Shown: positions 28,394-37,397 of the stretch, piece after piece
How positions within the stretch are numbered: the stretch's first letter is position 1
Layout of the letters: each line of letters begins with the position of its first letter
Assembly (NCBI GenBank): GCA_965237895.1
Contig: CBDEGR010000002.1
Location: 744,001 to 808,000 of the forward strand
DNA from: CBDEGR01 sp965237895
GTDB lineage: Bacteria; Acidobacteriota; Terriglobia; UBA7540; JAPUME01
Length of the DNA stretch: 64,000 nucleotides
Direction: 5' to 3'
Program-made: the position numbers and the translations under genes
The notes under the pieces: model-generated
The model's database searches: none
Told to the model about the DNA's origin: nothing
What the model saw: the letters and a program-made list of their open reading frames with translations, nothing else

Positions 28394-29815
28394 ATGACGA
28401 AAGAAAGAAAGCATTTGCGAGTTATGAAATTCGGAGGCACCTCCGTGGCCGATGCCGACGGTTTCGCGCGCGTCTTGGCTCTGATTGCCGATGGTAGGAA
28501 GAAACGGCGCGTTGCGGTCGTCGTTTCGGCCCTCGGCGGCGTGACGGACGCCTTGGTTCACGCCGCCACGGTTGCCGCGCGCGGAAAAAAATCGGCTTGG
28601 CGAACCGCGAAGCAGGAGATTGAGACGCGGCACGCCCGTATTGCCGAGAAGATGCTTACCGGCGAAGAGCAGGTCCGGGTATCGGCGCGGCTGCGGGGTT
28701 GCTTGGCGCAGCTTGAGGCTCTTTGCACGGGCGCTTCCTTGATGCGGGAAGTCACTTTGCGCGCCATGGACGCCATCTCCAGTCTCGGAGAGGTGATGTC
28801 TTCTGCCCTGCTGGCCGGCGTGCTCCGCTCGCACGGAATCCCGGCCGAGGCGATTGACGGAATGGAGATCGTGGTGACCGACGACCGCTTCGGTGACGCC
28901 GCTCCTTCCTTCGATGGGACCCGGGAGCGTACGCGGAAGCGCGTGTTGCCGCTCTTCGAAGCCGGCATTCTTCCGGTGATTACGGGTTTTCGGGGCGCCA
29001 CGGAAAAGGGCATTTGTACGACGTTGGGACGCGGCGGCTCCGACTTCACCGCCACGTTGGTCGGCTCGGCACTGGACGCTCACGAAATTTGGATCTGGAC
29101 GGACGTTGACGGCGTGATGACGGCGGACCCGCGTCTGGTGAAGGACGCCAAGATCATCGATTCGCTCTCTTACCGGGAAGCGATGGAACTTTCCTTTTTC
29201 GGCGCCAAGGTGCTCTACTATAAGACGCTTCAACCGCTTCTTCGCAAGAAGGTGCCGGTCTGGATCAAGAATTCTTTCGCGCCCTCGGGTCGGGGCACTC
29301 GGATCGGCATGCGTGCCGGCGCAAAATCGAAAAGCTCGGGTGGAGTCAAGGCCATTACGTCGGTCATCAAGGCGGACCTGATCACTTTGAGTGGAAGCGA
29401 TACGCTGAGTTTTCCCACCATCTCCGCCAAGACGTTTTCAGCTCTCTCGAGCCAGAGCGTGCCGACTCTCATGGTGACCCAATCGTCGGCGGATAACGTG
29501 CTCTGCTTTGCCGTCCATCATGCGGACCTCGCGCGCGTCAAGTCGATGCTCGAGAAGTCTTTCGAACTGGAACTGCTGCACGGTTACATGAATCCGATCG
29601 AGGTGATGTCGCAGGCGGCGATTGTGGTGACCATCGGAGAAAATATGAAAGGAATCCCGGGCATCGCCGGGCGTGTTTTCGGGGCTCTGGGCGGGCGGAA
29701 GATCAACGTCATTGCCATCGCACAGGGTTCTTCCGAGCTGAGTATTTCGTTTGCCGTAAAATCGTCGGACGTGAAAGGCACCGTGCAAGCGCTTCATCGC
29801 GAATTTCGGTTGTAG
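28394..29815 (+). CDS. lysC: Aspartate kinase
   Basis: Phosphorylates aspartate, first step to lysine, methionine and threonine. The N terminus has VMKFGGTSVADADGF, and the catalytic core has TLGRGGSDFTATLVGSALDA and WTDVDGVMTADPR. Two ACT domains make up the C terminus (LITLSGSDTLSFPTIS and AIVVTIGENMKGIPGIAG), which usually mediate feedback inhibition by lysine or threonine. There is no homoserine dehydrogenase domain, so it is monofunctional (473 residues). thrC starts 12 bp after its stop, consistent with a threonine-branch operon. Confidence 0.95.
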   Translation: MTKERKHLRVMKFGGTSVADADGFARVLALIADGRKKRRVAVVVSALGGVTDALVHAATVAARGKKSAWRTAKQEIETRHARIAEKMLTGEEQVRVSARLRGCLAQLEALCTGASLMREVTLRAMDAISSLGEVMSSALLAGVLRSHGIPAEAIDGMEIVVTDDRFGDAAPSFDGTRERTRKRVLPLFEAGILPVITGFRGATEKGICTTLGRGGSDFTATLVGSALDAHEIWIWTDVDGVMTADPRLVKDAKIIDSLSYREAMELSFFGAKVLYYKTLQPLLRKKVPVWIKNSFAPSGRGTRIGMRAGAKSKSSGGVKAITSVIKADLITLSGSDTLSFPTISAKTFSALSSQSVPTLMVTQSSADNVLCFAVHHADLARVKSMLEKSFELELLHGYMNPIEVMSQAAIVVTIGENMKGIPGIAGRVFGALGGRKINVIAIAQGSSELSISFAVKSSDVKGTVQALHREFRL

Positions 29816-29826
29816 CTTCGATTCTT

Positions 29827-31122
29827 ATGTCACGAGCCTACCTGCAATGCATCGACGAGGAGTGCGGCCGGCCGCTGGAGTCGGACCAGGACACCTTCGC
29901 CTGTCCGAAGTGCGGCGGGCTGGTCGAGGTCCGTTATAAATTTGAGCAGATGGACGCCGAGAAAGTCCGCACCGAATGGCACCAGCGGCGACTGAGCGGC
30001 GAACCCATCGACCGCAGCGGCGTCTGGCGTTTCCGTGAGCTGTTGCCTTTTCTGGAGGAAAGCACCCGGATTATTTCGCTTTCCGAAGGCAATACGCCGC
30101 TGGTCGGTGCGCGGCGCACCGGTTGGTGGGCCGGGCCCGTGCACTTGACCGTCAAGCATCAAGGGAACAATCCGACCGGCTCGTTCAAAGACTTGGGAAT
30201 GACGGCCTGCATCACCCGGGCCGACTCGCGCAGCGTGAAGGTGGTCGCCTGCGCCAGCACCGGCAACACCTCTTCTTCGATGGCGGCCTTTGCGGCCCGC
30301 GCCGGAATCAAGGCTCTTCTGTTTGTTCCCGTAAAGCAGATCTCGCATGCGAAGCTTGCCCAGGCGCTCGACTTCGGCGCCACGGTGGTCGAGGTGGGCG
30401 ACACCTTCGATCAGGCCTTCTCAACTTTATGCGATCTTTCCGAGGAGTTGGGTTTCTATCTGGTCAACTCGTTGAATCCGTTCCGCATCGAGGGGCAGAA
30501 GACGATTGTGGCGGAGATGCTGGAGCAGCGCGCTTGGCAGCCGCCGGATTTTATCGTTGTCCCGGGCGGAAATCTCGGCAACATCTCGGCCATCGGCAAA
30601 GGTCTGCTCGAACTGAAGGGTTTGGACTTTATTGAAAAGATCCCCCGGCTGGTGGTGGTGCAGGCGGCGGGGGCAAGTCCTTTCTATCGTACTTATTCGG
30701 AAGGCAGTCCGGAATTGCTCGTCGTTGAGCGGCCGGAAACGGAGGCCACGGCGATCCGCATCGGGCGGCCGGCGAATTGGAACAAGGCGCGGCGTGTGCT
30801 GGAGTGGTCGCAAGGCTTTGTCGAGTGCGTTACCGACCAGGAGATTTTCGAGGCGAAGGCCGTGCTGGCCGAAGACGGCATCGGTTGCGAGCCGGCTTCT
30901 GCCGCCACCGTTGCCGGAGTCCGCAAGCTAGTCCGGGCGGGGAAGATTGACCGCGGGGCCGACATTGTGGCCGTCCTGACCGGCAACCAGTTGAAGGATA
31001 CCGAATACATCTACCGCCACCGGTCCGTGGCGGAGTCCTTGGAAGATCGTGTGCCGGCCGAGCCGGACCGGGAAAAGCTTCGCCGCTTGCTGCTCGAAAA
31101 ACTCTTCGGCGTACCCGCCTAA
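29827..31122 (+). CDS. thrC: Threonine synthase
   Basis: PLP enzyme converting O-phosphohomoserine to threonine. The N terminus is a zinc-ribbon-like segment (CIDEECGRPLESDQDTFACPKCGG), as in the archaeal/plant-type enzyme. The PLP lysine is Lys121 in NNPTGSFKDLGMTAC, and the glycine-rich phosphate loop is VVPGGNLGNISAIGKG. The 431-residue length fits. It follows lysC closely and is probably co-transcribed. Homoserine dehydrogenase and kinase are not in the window. Confidence 0.94.
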   Translation: MSRAYLQCIDEECGRPLESDQDTFACPKCGGLVEVRYKFEQMDAEKVRTEWHQRRLSGEPIDRSGVWRFRELLPFLEESTRIISLSEGNTPLVGARRTGWWAGPVHLTVKHQGNNPTGSFKDLGMTACITRADSRSVKVVACASTGNTSSSMAAFAARAGIKALLFVPVKQISHAKLAQALDFGATVVEVGDTFDQAFSTLCDLSEELGFYLVNSLNPFRIEGQKTIVAEMLEQRAWQPPDFIVVPGGNLGNISAIGKGLLELKGLDFIEKIPRLVVVQAAGASPFYRTYSEGSPELLVVERPETEATAIRIGRPANWNKARRVLEWSQGFVECVTDQEIFEAKAVLAEDGIGCEPASAATVAGVRKLVRAGKIDRGADIVAVLTGNQLKDTEYIYRHRSVAESLEDRVPAEPDREKLRRLLLEKLFGVPA

Positions 31123-31143
31123 CCTTTTTATTTAAAGATTCGA

Positions 31144-31192
31144 TTGAACCTGGGGTTGTCTTGTGGTATCAATTTAACTTGGGTTAAGTTCA
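31144..31192 (+). promoter_or_regulatory. Candidate promoter and metalloregulator operator for the DtxR operon
   Basis: TTGAAC at 31144-31149 and TATCAA at 31167-31172 are 17 bp apart and could form a weak sigma-70 promoter. Directly downstream lies the imperfect palindrome AACTT-GGGTT-AAGTT at 31176-31190, ending 11 bp before the DtxR start codon. Its TTAA-rich half-sites resemble DtxR/MntR/IdeR operators. Its position would let the regulator repress its own operon. No binding evidence exists. Confidence 0.45.
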
Positions 31193-31201
31193 GGCTTCAA
31201 G

Positions 31202-31972
31202 GTGGCAAAATCAATTTCAAAAGCGACTCAATCGCTGAGCCAGGCGATTGAAGATTATTTAAAGGCCATCTATGCGCTGGGCGACGACAGTAAGGCGGTC
31301 AGCCCGGGCGCGGTGGCGCGGCGTCTCAAGATCAGCGCTCCTGCCGTGACGGCCATGCTGAAACGGATGTCGGAGGCCGGATTTGTCAGCTACCGACGGC
31401 GGCGCGGCATCGTGCTCACCAAGGTCGGTACGGCCTTGGCGCTGGAAACCGTCCGCCGCCACCGGCTGCTGGAAAGTTTCTTCGCCGATCATCTGGCCAT
31501 GGACTGGCATCAAGCGCACGTCGAGGCGGAGACGCTGGAACACTTCATCTCGCGGGAGCTCGAGCGGCTGATCGACTCCAAGCTTGGTTACCCGTCGAAG
31601 GACCCGCACGGCCATCCGATTCCCTCCGCCGACGGCGTGATGCGGCGCGAAAAGCTGGCGCCGCTCTCGCAGGCGAAAGCAGGCACGGCAGCCGTCGTCC
31701 GCCGTGTGAGCGATGAGAACGCCGAGCACCTTCGTTGGTGGAAAAAGATCGGCCTCGTGCCGGAAGCGAAAGTCGAGGTGCGCGAGGTAGGTCCCTTTGA
31801 CGGGCCACTGCTGCTGCGGCTGGGCGGCAAGCAGATTTACGTGGGCCGCAAGGGCGTGGAGGGTGTGTGGGTTTCACCCGCTCTGAAAAGGCGGACCCCA
31901 CGGAGCGCTCCCCCAAAGAGTTCGGCGAGAAAAAATGCGAGAAACGGAAATGGGAAAAGAAAAGCAACCTAA
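31202..31972 (+). CDS. DtxR/MntR-family metal-dependent regulator
   Basis: The N-terminal winged helix is SQAIEDYLKAIYALGDDSKA, then SPGAVARRLKISAPAVTAML. The dimerisation/metal-binding domain has HRLLESFFADHLAMDWHQAH and the HxxxE-type EAETLEHFISRELERLI. A C-terminal FeoA/SH3-like domain follows (AKVEVREVGPFDGPLLLRLG), and the end is a basic tail (KSSARKNARNGNGKRKAT). The GTG at 31202 is the start. Whether it senses Fe or Mn cannot be told. The next gene begins inside its last 38 bases, so the regulator heads an operon with a di-heme protein and an ABC importer. Confidence 0.88.
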   Translation: MAKSISKATQSLSQAIEDYLKAIYALGDDSKAVSPGAVARRLKISAPAVTAMLKRMSEAGFVSYRRRRGIVLTKVGTALALETVRRHRLLESFFADHLAMDWHQAHVEAETLEHFISRELERLIDSKLGYPSKDPHGHPIPSADGVMRREKLAPLSQAKAGTAAVVRRVSDENAEHLRWWKKIGLVPEAKVEVREVGPFDGPLLLRLGGKQIYVGRKGVEGVWVSPALKRRTPRSAPPKSSARKNARNGNGKRKAT

Positions 31973-33887
31973 GAATAGGAATCTCCAGGCTGCCGTCGGC
32001 TTCAGCGGCGCGGCGATTGTGGCTGCTCTGATATTTCTGTTCCCGGGCAGCGCCACCCAGGCGCACATTGTCCCACCGGAAAAGCTGCACCCGGTTGTGG
32101 AATCCTATCGCCGCATGACGTTTCTGCTGAACCTCAATCCCGTTTTATGGGAGAACGTGCGGACGGATTTTGGAGTTCTTGTTCGACATTTTTACAAATG
32201 GGACGCGCCTTCGGCGGGAAAAGCCGCCGGTGAGTTGGATACCATTTTAAAGGAGACGGGAGCCGCGACGTCGAATCATCCCGGGGCACGCGAGAAAGCG
32301 TGGCGCCGTGTCTTTGAGCTTTCCACCCGAACAGTCGCGCGGTTGGTTGCGGAGCACTTGCGCCGTACGGTGGACGCCGCCGGAGACCGTAAAGAGGCGC
32401 GGCAGCGGCTGGGCGAGGCGCGGCAAATCTTCGCCGCCTTTGAAAAACCGCTTTCCCATGCCGACCCGGACGGGTTTCGCCGCGTGGGCCGGTCCTGGTT
32501 GGGAATGGCGAGCGCGCTCGGCACGGAGGGGATTCTCCGCGTCGGCTACGTACCGATGGACCGCGCCGCATTCAAGAGCGAGGCGGAAAAGGTAATCCGT
32601 TTTCTCGATGAAACCTACGGTGCCGGCTTCCGCGCGCCCGGCGCAAGAACCCTTGCGCCGTTTTCCTCGACGAAGGCTTCGGTCCCGGGTCATCTGGGAT
32701 TGCTGATGGGCCTGCCACCGGGCGCGAACATCAACAAGCAGCAGCGGCGCCCCCGCCAGATTCTGAACATGGCGGCGCGCGGCGTCGATGAGCGGGAGAC
32801 CTACTTGATCGCCCTCGGCGATATGGCCTTCGACAGTTCCTATATTTTCGGCGAGCCGGCGCGCAGTCTCGGCCTGAGCTGCAACACCTGCCACAACAAG
32901 GGGGTGACGAATCCGCAGTTTTTCATTCCCGGCATTTCAAGTGTTCCCGGGACGATCGATGTGAGCAACAGTTTCTTCAGCCCGCACGCCAATAACGGAT
33001 TGTTCGACCCGCTCGACATTCCCGACCTTCGCGGTATCCGCTTCACTGCGCCCTATGGAAGGAACGGGCGCTTTGCTTCGCTGCGAGATTTCACGCGGAA
33101 CGTGATCGTCAACGAATTCAGCGGCCCGGAGCCGGACCCGGACCTGGTGGACGGCCTGGTGGCTTACATGCTGGAGATCAACTTTCTGCCGAATCCCTAT
33201 CTGGACCCGAACGGGGCGCTGAGCGAAAAGGCGTCGGAGGCGGCGCACCGGGGCGAGAAACTTTTTCATAAGAAATTCCCCGGCATGCAGAACCGGTCGT
33301 GCGCTACCTGCCACGTGCCGGGGACGCATTTCCTCGACGGGCGGCGGCACGACATCGGCACCGTCCCTCCGGCGGAGGCCTACGGGCGCGACGGCGGCAT
33401 GGACACGCCCACACTGCTCGATCTTCGCTTTAACGCGCCCTATTTCCACGACGGGCGGCTGGGGACCATCCTCAGCGTGGTGGATTGGTTCGATAAGGAA
33501 TTCGAGTTGGGATTGAAGGAAGGGGAAAAGAACGACCTCACGTCCTATCTTGAAACCGTCGGGGATGGCGTGGAACCTTTTGAGGAGGATGCCAGCATCG
33601 TCGCGTCGGAGCTGGAAGAGTTCGACATTTTTATGTCTACGTATGAAACGCTTCTGGCCCGCAAGAAGCTCGACATGCTCGGTGTGCTGCTCCGCACCGT
33701 CGCCTTCGAGGTGCGGGCGCACAAGTGGGATTTGCAGGACCCGGCCGGTGAGCCGGTGATGGAGCAGATGGCGCAGGTGCTCGATGCGGCGTATGAGGCC
33801 CTGCAAGGCGACGAGTTGGCGTGCGTCGAGCAGGGCGTGCAAAGTTACCGCAAACTTTACCAAGAGCATCGGGAGGAGTTGCAATGA
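31935..33887 (+). CDS. Periplasmic di-heme cytochrome c peroxidase/MauG-like protein
   Basis: N-terminal export signal (AAIVAALIFLFPGSATQA) after a charged start. A long helical domain of about 250 residues precedes two c-type haem motifs: CNTCH at residues 316-320 and CATCH at 456-460. The C-terminal half resembles the bacterial cytochrome c peroxidase/MauG superfamily (NAPYFHDGRLGTILSVVDWF). MauG-like relatives oxidise protein or small-molecule substrates, including metal-chelator maturation partners. The gene overlaps the DtxR regulator by 38 bases and phnD-like by 4, so expression should be linked to metal status. Substrate is unknown. Confidence 0.82.
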   Translation: MRETEMGKEKQPKNRNLQAAVGFSGAAIVAALIFLFPGSATQAHIVPPEKLHPVVESYRRMTFLLNLNPVLWENVRTDFGVLVRHFYKWDAPSAGKAAGELDTILKETGAATSNHPGAREKAWRRVFELSTRTVARLVAEHLRRTVDAAGDRKEARQRLGEARQIFAAFEKPLSHADPDGFRRVGRSWLGMASALGTEGILRVGYVPMDRAAFKSEAEKVIRFLDETYGAGFRAPGARTLAPFSSTKASVPGHLGLLMGLPPGANINKQQRRPRQILNMAARGVDERETYLIALGDMAFDSSYIFGEPARSLGLSCNTCHNKGVTNPQFFIPGISSVPGTIDVSNSFFSPHANNGLFDPLDIPDLRGIRFTAPYGRNGRFASLRDFTRNVIVNEFSGPEPDPDLVDGLVAYMLEINFLPNPYLDPNGALSEKASEAAHRGEKLFHKKFPGMQNRSCATCHVPGTHFLDGRRHDIGTVPPAEAYGRDGGMDTPTLLDLRFNAPYFHDGRLGTILSVVDWFDKEFELGLKEGEKNDLTSYLETVGDGVEPFEEDASIVASELEEFDIFMSTYETLLARKKLDMLGVLLRTVAFEVRAHKWDLQDPAGEPVMEQMAQVLDAAYEALQGDELACVEQGVQSYRKLYQEHREELQ

Positions 33888-34792
33888 TAAAATCCCGTCT
33901 ACGATCTCTCCTGGTGGTTTTCACGGCGCTCCTGGCTGCCGGAGTGGTCAGTCAATGGGCGATGGCCGAGAGCCCGGTGTCGAAGGTGAATCCCGATCTC
34001 CCGCCGCTGCGAATCGCTTTTATTCCTTCGACCAATCCGGATCAGTTGATCGATGACGTGCGTCCGGTGGTCCGTTACTTCGAGCAACAGTTGGGCCGCC
34101 CGGTCCGCTCCTACATGATGCTGGACTATAGCGCGGCGGTCGAAGCTTTGTGGTCCGACAAGGTGGACATCACGTTCATGTCGCCGCTGCCCTACGTCCT
34201 GGCACACCGGATGGGCGCGGCCGACGCCCTACTGGGCGAGGTCTATCGCGGGCGTACGACGTATCGCGCGAAAATCTTCGTCCGGCGGGACAGCGGTATT
34301 CGCAAACTCGAAGACCTGCGGGGTAAGACCATCGCTTTTGTCGACCCCATCTCTTCGTCCGGCTTCATGTACCCGCGTGATATTTTTCATCGCGCCGGGC
34401 TGCTCAAGCCGGAAGAGGTGCCGGAAAATTTCTTTCGCCGCGTCTATTTTGCCGGCGGAGACGAGCAGGCGATTCGCTCCGTCTTCAACCGGTTCACCGA
34501 TGCGGCCGGAATCGGCGAGTTTTCGATTCTCCTCCTCCGGCCCGAGGAGCGCGATGCCGTGGTCGCCATCGGCGAGTCGGTTGAGATTCCCTCGCATTGT
34601 GTGGCCGTCCGCAAAGGACTTGATCGAAAACTCCGCAATGCCTTCCGCGAAGCCGCCCTCAAGCTGAACGAGCCGGCCCATCGGCACCTGCTTCGCGCCC
34701 TCTACGGTACGGACGGCTACGTGCCCGTCACCCATGAAAATTTCCTGGGTGTGGAAGAGATGGCGCGGACCTATGGGTTCCTTAAAAATTAA
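33884..34792 (+). CDS. phnD: PhnD-like ABC transporter substrate-binding protein
   Basis: Periplasmic binding protein of the phosphate/phosphonate PhnD family. The ATG at 33884 overlaps the previous stop (ATGA) and has GGGAGGAG upstream. The signal peptide is SLLVVFTALLAAGVVSQWAMA. The mature protein begins PPLRIAFIPSTNPDQLIDDV and has YSAAVEALWSDKVDITFMSP and the family segment GKTIAFVDPISSSGFMYPRD. Members bind phosphonates, phosphite or other small anions. There is no C-P lyase or phosphonatase nearby, and the operon is headed by a DtxR regulator, so the ligand may be something else. Confidence 0.85.
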   Translation: MIKSRLRSLLVVFTALLAAGVVSQWAMAESPVSKVNPDLPPLRIAFIPSTNPDQLIDDVRPVVRYFEQQLGRPVRSYMMLDYSAAVEALWSDKVDITFMSPLPYVLAHRMGAADALLGEVYRGRTTYRAKIFVRRDSGIRKLEDLRGKTIAFVDPISSSGFMYPRDIFHRAGLLKPEEVPENFFRRVYFAGGDEQAIRSVFNRFTDAAGIGEFSILLLRPEERDAVVAIGESVEIPSHCVAVRKGLDRKLRNAFREAALKLNEPAHRHLLRALYGTDGYVPVTHENFLGVEEMARTYGFLKN

Positions 34793-35550
34793 TGAAGCCC
34801 GCAGAGTTGGCGGTACGGCTGGAATCCGTCCGGGTCTCCTACCAGGGCCGTGCTGCGCTTGACATTCCCAAATTGGAAATCCATCCCGGCGAACAGGTTG
34901 TCGTCATGGGGTCGAGCGGCGCCGGCAAGACCACGCTGCTCCGGCTCTTAAAGGGATTCGTCCCGCCTGCCCGAGGTACGGTGGAGGTGCTCGGCGCCCG
35001 CCTTCCGCTGCTCCGAGCGCGGGAACGCCGCCGGTTCCATCGCCGCGCCGGATTGGTTCATCAACAATTCGATTTGGTGGGGCGCTCAAGCCTGCTGGAT
35101 AATGTCCTCTACGGACGGCTCGGACACGGCGGAAGTTGGCGGAGGCTGTGCGGGTGGTTCGGACTGCAGGATGAGGAAGTCGCCCTACGAATCCTCGAAG
35201 AGGTGCGGATGGAGCGAAAACTCCACCAGCGCGCCTCCACACTTTCCGGCGGCGAACAGCAGCGCGTGGCCATCGCGCGCGCCCTCGCCCAGGAGCCGGA
35301 AATCCTGCTGGCCGATGAGCCGGTCTCGAATCTTGATCCGCGCCTGAGCCGGGAAATTGTGGAGTTGCTGGCGGGCGCGGCGGCGCGGCGTTCCCTGACG
35401 CTGGTCCTGAATCTTCATCAACCGCGGTTGATTCGTAAGTTGAACTTTCGCATCTTAGGATTGTGCCAAGGAAAAATTGTCTGGGATGGGCGGGCTGAGG
35501 AGATGTCGCCGGCCGTTCAAGAAAAAATCTATGGTGAAAGCGACAACTGA
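34792..35550 (+). CDS. phnC: PhnC-like ABC transporter ATP-binding protein
   Basis: Cytoplasmic ATPase of the importer. Walker A is GSSGAGKTTLLRLL, the Q-loop region is GLVHQQFDLVGRSSLLDNVL, the signature is LSGGEQQRVAIARALAQEPE and Walker B is ILLADEPVSNLDP, followed by a switch His in LNLHQP. The 252-residue length fits the PhnC group. Its ATG overlaps the phnD stop by one base (TAATG), indicating coupled translation. The permease gene starts within its last 20 bases. Confidence 0.9.
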   Translation: MKPAELAVRLESVRVSYQGRAALDIPKLEIHPGEQVVVMGSSGAGKTTLLRLLKGFVPPARGTVEVLGARLPLLRARERRRFHRRAGLVHQQFDLVGRSSLLDNVLYGRLGHGGSWRRLCGWFGLQDEEVALRILEEVRMERKLHQRASTLSGGEQQRVAIARALAQEPEILLADEPVSNLDPRLSREIVELLAGAAARRSLTLVLNLHQPRLIRKLNFRILGLCQGKIVWDGRAEEMSPAVQEKIYGESDN

Positions 35551-36349
35551 GAATCCGATCGGCAGCAAGCGAGCAGCGATGGGGAGCTCCGGTCTTCTAT
35601 CCTGGTTGGTAAAGGCGGGAATCGTTTTGGCGGGTGTGGCGGCACTGGCCGGTTCTTGGTGGGGAACGGAGTTCCAGCCGCTGCTTCTTCTGGAGAGTCT
35701 CCCCCGCGTGGGCGAGTTTCTGGGACGGATGGTGCCCCCGGACCTGTCGGTGGGGGACCTGGTCGCCAGGGCCTGCCTGGAGACGATGGCGATTGCCTAT
35801 CTGGGTACGGTTCTGGGCTTGCTCCTCGCCTTCCCGCTCGGTTTTTTGGCGGCAAGCAATCTGATGCCTTGGTGGGTTTATCACCCGACGAAAGTTCTAC
35901 TGGGAGTCATTCGTTCGGTGCCGCTGATTCTGCTGGCCATGTTGTTCGTGGTGGCTGTGGGGCTGGGGCCGTTCCCCGGCGTGCTGGCCATTGCGTTTCA
36001 TTCGGTGGGGATGCTGGGAAAATTCTGCGCCGAGGAGTTCGAGAGTACCGACCGGCGGATTGTGGAAGCCGTCGAAGGCACGGGCGCATCTCGCACTCAG
36101 GTGTTGCGTTTCGGCATCCTGCCGCAGGTCATTCCGCAGATCATCTCCTTTACCCTCTTCCGGCTGGAGCTGAATCTTCGGGATGCGACGATTTTAGGGC
36201 TGGTCGGTGCGGGCGGCATCGGCTACTACATCACGCTCTATATTCGAGGCTTTCAGTACGACAAAGTGGCGGCGCTCTGCTTGGTGATCTTCGCCATGGT
36301 GATTGCGGTGGATTTGCTGGCCTACCTGCTTCGCCGCCGGGTGCTTTAG
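35531..36349 (+). CDS. phnE: PhnE-like ABC transporter permease
   Basis: Inner-membrane permease with about six hydrophobic spans (MAIAYLGTVLGLLLAFPLGF, VPLILLAMLFVVAVGLG). The cytoplasmic coupling loop has the EAA-type motif EAVEGTGASRTQVLRFGILP. The C terminus (DATILGLVGAGGIGYYI) matches PhnE. I use the ATG at 35531, which overlaps phnC by 20 bases; the frame is open further upstream inside phnC. It is the last gene of the DtxR-di-heme-PhnDCE operon; the next gene starts 83 bp later and looks unrelated. Confidence 0.87.
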   Translation: MVKATTENPIGSKRAAMGSSGLLSWLVKAGIVLAGVAALAGSWWGTEFQPLLLLESLPRVGEFLGRMVPPDLSVGDLVARACLETMAIAYLGTVLGLLLAFPLGFLAASNLMPWWVYHPTKVLLGVIRSVPLILLAMLFVVAVGLGPFPGVLAIAFHSVGMLGKFCAEEFESTDRRIVEAVEGTGASRTQVLRFGILPQVIPQIISFTLFRLELNLRDATILGLVGAGGIGYYITLYIRGFQYDKVAALCLVIFAMVIAVDLLAYLLRRRVL

Positions 36350-36432
36350 GCTTCCTGCGTTCAGGTAGGCGCTTTCTCCCTCCTTCTTAAAGTTTGCCGA
36401 AACTCTGCCGATAAAGGGAGCGGAGGTAAACT

Positions 36433-37290
36433 ATGCGTCGAGCAATAGGTTTCGGTGTTCTGGCAACGATTCGCTGGACGGGAACGAACGGATGGGCCCA
36501 AGGCCAAGATGAACGGGCGATCCGCGGCATTGTCGATCAGTATGTCCGGTCGATGAGCTCTGTCGACCCTACCGTTTCGAACCAAATTTTCAATCAAGTG
36601 GCGCCCTTTTCGGGTCTCTTCTACCCGACCTTTGTGCAGAGGGCGGGCTCGCCCGACGAGGTTCGCAGCTCATTGGCGAGAGTGATGAGGAACGTTTCGG
36701 TGCGCCGGATGGAGAGGAACCGTGAGGTCACGGTCCGCGTGGACCGGAGGATGGGATGGGCGGAATTCGCCTGGCGTTGGCATTTGACCTTCCGTGACGG
36801 CAGCAAGCAGAGTTTAAGAGACCGCACGACGTTGATCTTCTCCAAGGACCGGAAAGATTGGAGGATTGTCCACTCCCACTCCTCCTTGCCCGGCGTGCTT
36901 CCGCCCAGCGGAGCCGAAAAAGAGGCCGCGAGGAAGCGGATCGTTCGGATCGAGCAGGACCGAGGCGCTCAGCGGATATTTCGCCAAGGACGTATCCTTG
37001 TTCGAAGACGGTCAGGCCTACCGTACGCGCGGCAAGCGGAGGCGATCCGGGCCGTACAGGCGTTCCTGGACGGCGGAGAAGTCCACTCCTGGCAGATGCT
37101 GGACCCGCAGGTTCAGGTGATCGGCGAAACCGTCGTGCTGACCTATTATTTTTCCCAGTCGGGAAGCGCCCACGGCAAGGATTTCCACCTCAGCGGCAAA
37201 GAGTCCGTAATCTTCGTGAAGGAAAACGGCGACTGGCGCGTGGTCCATAAACACCGGTCCTCCAACCAAGCGGCGAATAACCATCGCTAG
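36433..37290 (+). CDS. SnoaL/NTF2-like protein, two tandem domains, with a compensated frameshift
   Basis: Two NTF2-like (SnoaL/DUF4440-type) domains of about 120 residues. The first ends LIFSKDRKDWRIVHSHSSLP and the second ends VIFVKENGDWRVVHKHRS. A weak export-like start (AIGFGVLATIRWTG) is present. At the start of domain 2 the annotated frame (RIFRQGRILVRRRSG) looks unnatural, while the +1 frame over about 36965-37035 reads LSGYFAKDVSLFEDGQAYRT, exactly what this fold should contain. An inserted base near 36964 and a lost base near 37035 would explain this. The protein is kept open by the compensation. Function unknown; such domains are often ligand-binding or enzymatic. Confidence 0.6.
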   Translation: MRRAIGFGVLATIRWTGTNGWAQGQDERAIRGIVDQYVRSMSSVDPTVSNQIFNQVAPFSGLFYPTFVQRAGSPDEVRSSLARVMRNVSVRRMERNREVTVRVDRRMGWAEFAWRWHLTFRDGSKQSLRDRTTLIFSKDRKDWRIVHSHSSLPGVLPPSGAEKEAARKRIVRIEQDRGAQRIFRQGRILVRRRSGLPYARQAEAIRAVQAFLDGGEVHSWQMLDPQVQVIGETVVLTYYFSQSGSAHGKDFHLSGKESVIFVKENGDWRVVHKHRSSNQAANNHR

Positions 37291-37341
37291 GAGTTTTTCG
37301 GAAACCGCCGAAACTTAAAGACCTCTCGGCGAATCAACTTC

Positions 37342-37397
37342 AACCCGGGACGGCAATCCCCCGCGATAGTAATCAATAGCGCCGTTCCGGGTTTTTT
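37342..37397 (+). terminator. Rho-independent terminator
   Basis: AACCCGGGACGGC at 37342-37354 pairs with GCCGTTCCGGGTT at 37381-37393 (one mismatch) around a 26-base loop. A T6 run ends the structure. It ends the transcript of the SnoaL-like gene before mscS. The rest of the 37291-37541 gap shows nothing else except a TATGAT box near 37500 that could serve mscS. Confidence 0.75.
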
